Assembly (NCBI GenBank): GCA_036768485.1 | Contig: JAVLUZ010000748.1 | Coordinates: forward strand, 248,001 to 312,000 | Origin: Mermis nigrescens | Lineage: Eukaryota > Nematoda > Enoplea > Mermithida > Mermithidae | Reading direction: 5' to 3' | DNA: 64,000 nucleotides | Part shown: positions 14,301 to 23,300 of the stretch, one piece after another | How positions within the stretch are numbered: position 1 is the stretch's first letter | Layout: each line of letters opens with the position of its first letter | Made by a program: the position numbers and the translations under genes | The notes under the pieces: model-generated | Told to the model about the DNA's origin: nothing | Database searches by the model: none | Seen by the model: only the letters and a program-made list of their open reading frames with translations

Positions 14301-17300
14301 GGGGATGGGCGGGGACTTGCAACTTTGGTAGGGAATCCCATTCATCCCGCTTCCCTATTACATGTATGCACCCTGAACGTCTAAAGACTCCGCCCGAATG
14401 GCTGAGATCATAGATGCACAAGGTCAGGGTGGGCGGGGGAGGAGGGGGGGGGGGTGAAATTCTACTCATAAATTTAGTGTTCACGATTTTATCGCTATTT
14501 AAACGGCAAAAATGGTCGAAATAGCCTACAAAACGTTTTCGTAGTAATACGAACTTATGAAGCATTTTTTTGGTCCATTTTGACTGCATTATATCGCTTG
14601 TCAGATTAAAAATCATAGAAATTAATCAATTTTGGGCGCTTTTTGACCAAATAGCGCTTAAAAGTATTAATGCGGCGCTTGAAGAATTTTAGTATTGCTA
14701 ATGCTTTTATTCTCAAAAATGATGCAGAAAACATTTCGTCAGCGCAAAGTCGCCGGTTGATACCTGTCTGACTGACTCTCGGGGAGGGTGATACCCAGTG
14801 AATCTGGGCTGAAAAAGGGGTCCGGGCCTGGGTTTAGCTACCGAGCCCGGGCTTTCATGCTTAAAGAAATACGTGTATACTTATATAAGCAACAAGTATT
14901 TATTAAGCTTTGATGTTTATATATTTTTACGTCATAGGTGCACAAGGTCAGGGTCGGCAGGGGGTGAAATCCCAGAAATCCAAAACAGTAAATTTAACGG
15001 TTCACGATCTTTTTGCTGTTTCAACGATCAAAAGGGTTAAAATAGCCTATAAAACGTTGTTTTCGTGGTAATGTTGCATTTTAAAAGCATTTTTACTTCA
15101 TTTTGACTGCATTATAACATTTTTAACACTAAAAATGTAGAAAAGTTATCAATTTTCGGCGCTTTTTGAGTAAAAAGTACTTAAAAGTAGTAATCCGGCG
15201 CGAAGCGCTGGAAAAATTTTGACACTCCTTTTGACCTCAAAAATGATGCAAAAAACGTTCCATCAGCTCAAAATCGCCTGATAGTACCTGTCCGGCTGAC
15301 CCTTCAGATGTCAGCCGGACTTCACACTTCCGCCACCACTGGCTATAAATGCTATAATGGTCGATCACTGCTCATGCTGCACACTATATTAAATTAATAT
15401 CTGACTCTTAGCTGGACTGCAATAATTCATAATAAAATGGCGCGTGAAAACAGAAATGCTTAAATCGAAAGTAAATGCGGACTCGATATATAGAGCTAGG
15501 AGGATTTGACGATGAGCAGATGTGTACACGAAGGCCCCAATTAGTGTGTTCTAATAGTTTTAATACATTTTCAATAATATGCTAACGTGCAGTGTTTTTT
15601 TGTATTCGGCAAAGATTTTTCCCGATGTACAAAGACTTTTGGAGACCGTCTTTGTACATGTACAAAGATTTTTGGGAAGACAAAAACTGCGAAAAAGGTT
15701 CAAAATTCGAAAAAAATTTTCGGATTTTGAGTAATTGTGTGTTCTATATATCTTTATAATGTCAGAAATTGCATTTTGAAAGGGAAAATGTCAAATATTT
15801 CGGCGCTTCGCGCCGTTTCGAGACGATTATTAGTGATTTTTGCCCTTAGAAACCCAGAAATTAGCTAAAATACACTACAAAAGGTCGAGCAACTGTTTTT
15901 GCCACACTAAAATCGCTACTGTACCATATTATATTACCCAAAAATTTGTGTGTACAAAATGTACGAAGACTACTAGGGACCATCTTTGTACATGTACAAA
16001 CGGACCTTGTACAAAAAAAACACTGATACCATGATATCATCGGACATATTAACTTCTAAAAGTTTAAAAAGTGGAATTAGGCCTGAGCCCAGGGCCGTTT
16101 CAGCCGGGCCCGAGCCTACCCTGACCGGCCAAGCCCAGTCCGGGCCCGGGTACCCGGTCGATCACTAGGTGATGATACCCCGGTCACCCCCTCTATGTGC
16201 ATGTATGCCTGCGATGCGATGTGATCTTGACACATATACTGAGTAGGTGCTTGGCACGTTTTTCGAACGTCGTTTAAACTTTTTCCCACTTTACAGTTTG
16301 AAAGCTTTATACATTACGTCATTTCAGATCAAAATGTACTGTTCGAGCTCGAGCAACAAGGCGTGCTGATATGGACCCCGTCGAGGCGTTTGAATGGCCG
16401 TCGAATCGTGTGTCACGACGACCGTTACATCGTAAAAACGGCCAGCGATAAGGACGCCGTCATCGTGTCCAACGACGAATACAGAGACATTGTAAAGGAG
16501 AATCCTGAGTACAGAAGAGTAGTTGAGGAACGTCTGTTGATGTATTCGTTCGTCGATGGCAAGCAAGTTTTTTTATATCGATGTTATAGAAATTTGAGCA
16601 GTAATCAGTTTTTTCCAAGAGGCGTGACTTTGAATTATAAGCCTCAGCCCTCAATCTGTGAGTGTAAAGTAGAATGTAAAGTTATACTTTTCCTCGATTT
16701 TCTTTTGTTTGTGTAGCGTCGTTTCGGACGGACTTCAATGCCGGAATTTTTTTGGGAAACTTATGAAGAGCACCGCTCACTCTAATCGTGTAGCTTAATA
16801 TTTACTGTATTTCCATAGTTTAACACTTATTTTCATACATGTACAGCATGGGGATTCCGGGGGTGGGGGTGAAATCAGGAAGGGGCTTTTTTGGGTCCAA
16901 AAATAGTAGGTACGCGTGTCAAAAACATCGTTTTTCAGCGTTTCTGACGATGCTCTATCTTTCTAGAGCATAAAAACATGAAAAATTTCGAAAAAGTTGA
17001 AAAATTCGAAACGAATTGAACACAATATAGTCAAAACATAGTATGATGGCGCGAAGCGCCGAAAAATTAGGCACTTTTGAACAAATAGATAGCTAAAAAC
17101 GCTTAAAAAGCATCTTTTTACGGAATTTTCGGAACTTTAAAAAATCGCCAATTCTGTGGGGGTGAAAAAATTTTTGCGGGGGGGGTGTGAAAATTTTTCT
17201 GAGGAGGTGAATACCCTTCAAGATCAAGTACATAGCTCACTTTACACAACTCGTTTTAGTTGATTTTATGCTTGAAAGTTATCGTCCTTTCGAACAGGGT

Positions 17301-20300
17301 TTTTAACGTCGTACTAGACTAGTCGTCTAATGATGATTTTCTTGATGTAAAGCTTTCGGTGTAAAGTGCTCTGTTCAGCTAGTTGATCGTGTAATTGTGT
17401 AAAGCATTCAAAACATGAGTGTACAGTATTCAGCTATTTTTATATTTCAGCATGAAAATACTTTTGAATTGTCTCAAACTGTATCATGTTTAAACAAAAC
17501 GGCTCACTTTACACCGATATTTGTATTAGTGCAAAGTGATACTTTAAGGTTGCTTTCAAAAGTGTAAACCGATATTTGCGTTCTTTAGCTAATCAAAATG
17601 GTATGTTCAGATTTATGCCACCCGACGATCCGTTGGGTCGCTATGGTCCTAAGCTGGATCAATTTTTACGCAAGGGTCCTTCCAATATATTAGCTGCTCT
17701 TTGTCCGTATGGTCGAAAATGTACTTACGGCAATAAATGCAAGTAAGATTTTTTGTTATAAATTCGAACCCGTTTTTATCGTGCTTCAGAAGTACATTAA
17801 ATTTCGCTTAAACTTGCCTATCGCAATGTGTTAGAATAACAATATTTAAAATTTTAAAATTTATCCGAAATTTATTATTATATAATTAATTTTATGATAC
17901 AAAAATTTGGAAGCCTGAAAATTTTCGTGTAAGCAAGTAGATAGACGGTGTAGTGTAAACTAGCTCTCGATACTAGTCGCTTTACAGTGCGCGTAACGCA
18001 AAAGAAGAAAATGTAAACGATAATAAAATGTAATGTAATCTAACCCGTCAGAATTCAGAAAAATCGGTAAAATACGACTTTTCAAACGTTATTTTGTGCG
18101 ATTTTTGGCCTGTTTGGGCTTAGTCCCCCCAAAATTGGTGTTGGTCCCCCAAAATAGGACGGCCACCTACGTGCCTGATTCTGAAAGGGGAATAATTCTC
18201 TCGGAAAAGTTTTCACCCCAACAAATTTATCCACCCTCCCCCACATACATGGGCTGGGCAGCAAGAAAATTCTCGGGGGGGGGTGCTAGATTTTTCAAAG
18301 GTCAAAAAATTGTCTTAAAAATGGTGGTATGGCGGAAAAACACCATTTTTCGACGTTTCGCATCGAGCACTATCCAATGGCATCAAAAAATTGCGGAAAA
18401 AACGAAAAAAAAATTTAAAAATTGAATTCTGGGGGTATTTTGGTTTCTCGGAGGGTGCATATCCCCAAACCCCCCACGCCCAGGTGTGCTCCCCCAAAAT
18501 TTGCGGTTTTCCAAAGTTTCCTAAAAATTTGGAGAAAAAGTGCTGTTTCAAGCGTTTTTGGTCATCTCTTTTGATCAGAAGCGTCAAATTTTCGGCGCTG
18601 TGCGCTACAACACATTTTTAGACTATATTTTGTTCAATTCCAGGCACGTGCCTCTGGGGGAATGGGAGGTTCGGAACCTCCTAAATTCGGAAAAATAGGA
18701 CTGCTTAAACGTTATTTTGTGTTGTTTTTGGGCTTACTTCCCCCGAAAATTGGTGTTGGTCCTAGTGATCGACCGGAGATCCGGCCTCCGGCAAATCCGG
18801 CCATTTTTTCCACTCCGGTGCTCCGGCCGGAGGACATCCAAAAATCGGCCGGGGGCCGGAGAATTTTTATCTTTTTTTGCATAGTGACCGAACGTATTAA
18901 TTGCTGACATTATGCTTACTAAATTCAGTCAGAGCACAATACAATAGCAGAAAAAGGAAATAGCACCAAATAAAAGGTTTATCACCACCACAATCGTAAA
19001 ATATTCATTTTTAGGAGGAAATAAAATTGCTCTACTGATTGATTTATGCAATCGCTGTCAAAATCGCTGCACTAAATTCCTGTAACACTGGAACTCACAG
19101 AGTAGCATAAGATGCAGGCTGGCCTGCACTGAACATGCTGTACTAATTTTCCAGATACTGTTGCTGTCCATTCTATAAGTCATGTTCGCGGTTCAATGAA
19201 CATCAGGGGCGAATTTAAGGGGGCGGGGGCGGCCACCCTCCCCTTGGCAAAAAATATTTGGCGAGATAAAGAACGGATATGCAATTTGCAATGATTTTTG
19301 GTCGTCAGTGAACATAATTTCTCAAATTTTTCCGGCGCTACGCGTCAGATGATACCTATTAATGAAATTTATTTACTTTCTTGGCGACCTGGAAGCACGG
19401 TTTTTTTTGTATTCGGCAAAGATTTTTCCCGTTGTAAAAAGACTTTTCGGGACCGTCTTTGTACATGTACAAAGATTTTTGGGAAGACAAAGACTGCTAA
19501 AAAGTCTAAAATTTGCAAAAATTTACGGCGCTTCGCGCCAAAATGAGTAATTGTGTGTCCTATATTTTTTATAATAGCAGAAATCGCATTCCGAGAGGAA
19601 AAATGTCAATTTTTTGGCTCTTCGCGCCGTTTTAAGACGATTCTTAATGAGTTTTACCCTCATAAACCCAGTAATTAGCTAAAATACACTACCAAAGGTC
19701 GAACAACTCTGTTTTTACCAAACTAAAGTCGCTACCGTACTATATCATAGTACCCAAAAATTTGTGTGTACAAAATGTACGAAGACTTTTAGGGACCATC
19801 TTTGTACATGTACAAACGGACCTTGTACAAAAAACTGCCTGGAAGCCATTTTCTGTTCATGTAGGTTTCGAAACAATTTTAACAGCAGAAACAGCTAATT
19901 TTAGCATAATCTTCGGACCTTTTGAACAATTTTCCCGCCACCAATTTTTGAGAGACAAAATAAAAATAAATATATATTATTTTAGACATTATATTATATT
20001 ATTTTGCAGCTGTAAAGACAAGACGTCATAAGCTAGTTGTAGGTAAAGTTTCGTTACTGTAGCTATCATGGATCAGCTTAAAAACGGTGGCGGGATCGCA
20101 TCAAATACTATAAATACAGGAAATCAAGCAGTAAATCATGCTTCTAGACGTCTATCCGCCTTAATTTCACAAATTTTTCTGGCGCTTCGCGCCAGATTTT
20201 TGTTAAAGTCAAAGAAATTTAATGATTTTTTCGCAGAAAATTGTCTAAAATTTTAAGAAAAAATATTGCGTCAAAAGTGATTTTATGTAAAGGTATACAA

Positions 20301-23300
20301 TGTAAAACAGAAAAAACGTCATTTCGCGCGTCAAGGGCAAATTTTTGAACCTATTTCAGACTGTTTTTTGGAAAAGTTTGCATACCGCTCACCTTAGGAA
20401 AATCCTAGATTCGCCACTGCTGAACATAGTATAGTATATGTAACGTACCTATGTATATACGCTCACACACAATCATGCTTTAACATCAAATATTGCCTAT
20501 TGACGCTTTATTTAGGGCAGGCTATGGAGACGACAGCATCTCAAATTGCTGCATAAATTATCTAAAAATAGATGGGTACGATCAATGAATGTTTTTCAAG
20601 TTTTATTCCTCATACACACTCATATAATCGTGCCATTTTTGATGTAGTCTATTTTACATAACTAACTAGCTGGTATGCAATTGAGATGCATGTGCAATAT
20701 GGTCTAGGTCTTGGTCACAAAGATGTCCGATCTATCCACACGTGTAAAATAATATTTCTCCGGCTCCGGCCTCCGGCTCCGGCTCTGGCCGGAGCAACAT
20801 GGTCCAATCCGGCTCCGGTCGGATCTCCGGCTCCGGCCGGTTTGGCCGCTCCGGTCGATCACTTGGTCCCCCCAAAATAGGACGGCCAGCTGCGTGCCTC
20901 TCCAATTCGTTCTAATATTTTGTTTTTTTTTCGGAATTTTTCATATTTTTCGTAGTCAGAGACGTCGTGAAAAGTGCTTTTGACTCGTATGGGTCATTTT
21001 GGGTCTAAAAACGTACTTTAAAGTCTTAACCGCCCCCCGCCCTCCTAGAAGTCCTGTGCTGTGGTGCATGTCTGCGTGGGGTTATAGCATTCTCGTCTAT
21101 ATTCTTATCTAATTTTACTCTACCCAAAGATTTCTACTTTTTACTGAGACAAGGTTAACACTCATACATGATCTTGGGGCTTCGGTTCCTCCACCGCTTC
21201 AGAAAAATTTTCACTCCCCCTCCCCAGAAATTTTTTCAACCACCCGGAATAAGCGATTTTTCGAAATTTTACAAGCATTTACCGGAAATTCGCAGAAATG
21301 GTGTTTTTAAGCGTTTTAAGCCATCCATTTGCTCAATAATGTCAAATTTTCGACGGCCATGTACTCACGCTTTGACTATATTTTGTTCAATTTATTCGAC
21401 TTATTTTTCGCCGAAAAACGATGCTTCTGACGCGTACCCACCATTTCTGGGCCTAAATAAGGCACCTTAAAAATTCACCCCCACCCTGGCCCAGAATCAG
21501 TCTTTTTTTTGTACTCGGCAAAGATTTTTCCCGATGTACAAAGACTTTTCGGGACCGTCTTTTTACATGTACAAAGTTTTTTGGAAGACAAAAATTGCAA
21601 AAAATACCTAAAATTTCCAAAACTTTTCGGCGCTTTACGCCGAAAGGAGTAATTGTGTGTTCTATATAACTTTATAATGGTAGAAATTGCATTTCAAAAG
21701 GAAAAATGTCAAATTTTTCGGCGCTTCGCGCCGTTTTAAGACCATTCTTAGCGATTTTTGCCCGTAGAGCCCCAGAAATTGGCTAAAATACACTACCAAA
21801 AGTTGAACAACTCTGTTTTTACCACACCAAAATCGCTACTGTACCATATTACAGTACCCTAAAATTTGTCTGTACAAAGTGTACAAAGACTTTTGGGGAC
21901 CATCTTTGTACAACATGTACAAACGGACCTTGTACAAAAAAACACTGCCCAGAATTCCCATGCTGTGCATGTCTGCTATTTACCCAGCGCACCGATCGTT
22001 GGAATATAAATTTTGGCCAAAAATGTTGTAGATTTTCGCATCCGGAACGACCGAACGGCCTGCACCGAAGCGTAACCGATCGATTGAAAGACCGGGCCGA
22101 ATTGCACCGGCGCATTTCACCCAGTAAATTCGCACGCTTAGCATACAGTAGCGTATATTGTTGCACGTAAATACACCATTTTGCGTTTAATTTTTCTAGT
22201 AAAATTTATTTACGTCCAACTTCGCATTTTGAAAAAAAATTCGCGCCCGGCGTCTTTAGGCGAAACGCCGCGTTTTATAGTCGGCGTAAAACGCATTATT
22301 AGCGGGTTTTGAAGAAAATTTTCATTTCATCGCCGCATCGTATCCGTTTGACATCCTTTTGCTAAATATAGATGGGATAGTTTCGCTTGCGCATCAAAAC
22401 GGGTTTATTGCTTTTATTTCAATATGATTTATTTATTTGGCCGAGGGGTACTGTAGCGTATCCTGTTCGAACGAATTTTGCGGGATATTTTCTTAATAAT
22501 ATATCATCGGCCGTTGACGCGCGACCTAATACGTCGGCTACGTAGACAACATCCGGATTTTTTCATCTCCGTTTCGTCCTAGATGAATTACGTAAATTAA
22601 ATTAGAAAAACGAAATACTGTTAATTTAAAGTATAAAGTGTAAAGAAAAAATAATATAAAATACGTAATATTGTAAAGTAATAGCTATTCTATTATGAAA
22701 GCATTATATGGGTAGTACTGTAAGCGATAGGACAGGAATCGATCGATATTCTATTTATCGATTTCGGGCCATTTTACACATACGTAATTTTTCGAGTGAA
22801 ATCATCGATTATACGCAACAGGCCTTATTTTAGAATCGTGTAATGAGTTTAAAAACTAGGTTTTCTACGCATTTTCACATATGTCGAAGTTACAAACGTT
22901 ACTTTACACTATCGGGCTCACAAATTCGATAAATTCCTTCAGAATTATGGATGAATAGGCATAATGTAGGCGTACACTGTCATGTGTGGAAGACAAACTG
23001 CGGTATGCCAGTCAGATAATTTTTACACCATGTCGTTTTTTTCAGTGACACCAGCCTCCTTTTCATGTCCAGTTTAGAAAAGTGTAAAGAGGTTTAAATT
23101 GTTCAAATTGGTTACGCAATTGTATCAAGCCGTATGAACAATATACCGTAACAATGAGAAAATATTGTAGTTTGGTTTTTTCTCTTTACACTACTCTTTG
23201 TTACGTACAGTACGCTCGCTACAGTAAGTATATACGTACTTGTATAGGTAAAGATACTTTTTTAATCCTCAGGCAATTCATTGCAAATACAACAATCGGA

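Larger units (their letters stand above)
14795..16167 (+). mobile_element. TIR element O, nested in F3
   Basis: Exact TSD GGTGATAC (14787-14794, 16168-16175). Ends CCAGTGAATC and (complement) TAGTGATCGACC, with GGGCCCGG-rich subterminal DNA. It carries a family F copy and a B copy inside. Confidence 0.8.
14409..16207 (+). mobile_element. family F element F3, host of O
   Basis: Starts CATAGATGCACAAGGTCAGG and ends CTATGTGCATGTATG; flanks GCTGAGAT / CCTGCGAT (6 of 8). Interrupted at GGTGATAC. Confidence 0.78.
18764..20862 (+). mobile_element. CCGGAG-rich TIR element Q, host of A1
   Basis: Inverted ends AGTGATCGACCGGAG at 18764 and at about 20862 (complement). Flanks TTGGTCCT and TTGGTCCC match at seven of eight. 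Both ends carry dense CTCCGG/CCGGAG subterminal repeats. Outside A1 only about 0.9 kb remains, non-coding. Confidence 0.72.
18641..20900 (+). mobile_element. short TIR element R3, host of Q
   Basis: Starts CAGGCACGTGCCTCTGGGGG and ends CAGCTGCGTGCCTC, like full copies R1 and R2. Flanks TTCAATTC and TCCAATTC (7 of 8). Q sits in its GGTCC(CCC) segment. Confidence 0.75.
18487..21075 (-). mobile_element. family C element remnant interrupted by R3
   Basis: The two flanks of R3 match consecutive parts of family C (the TATATTTTGTTCAATT region, then the arm ending GCATGTCTG). The outer left end is obscured by a family D copy. Confidence 0.5.
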
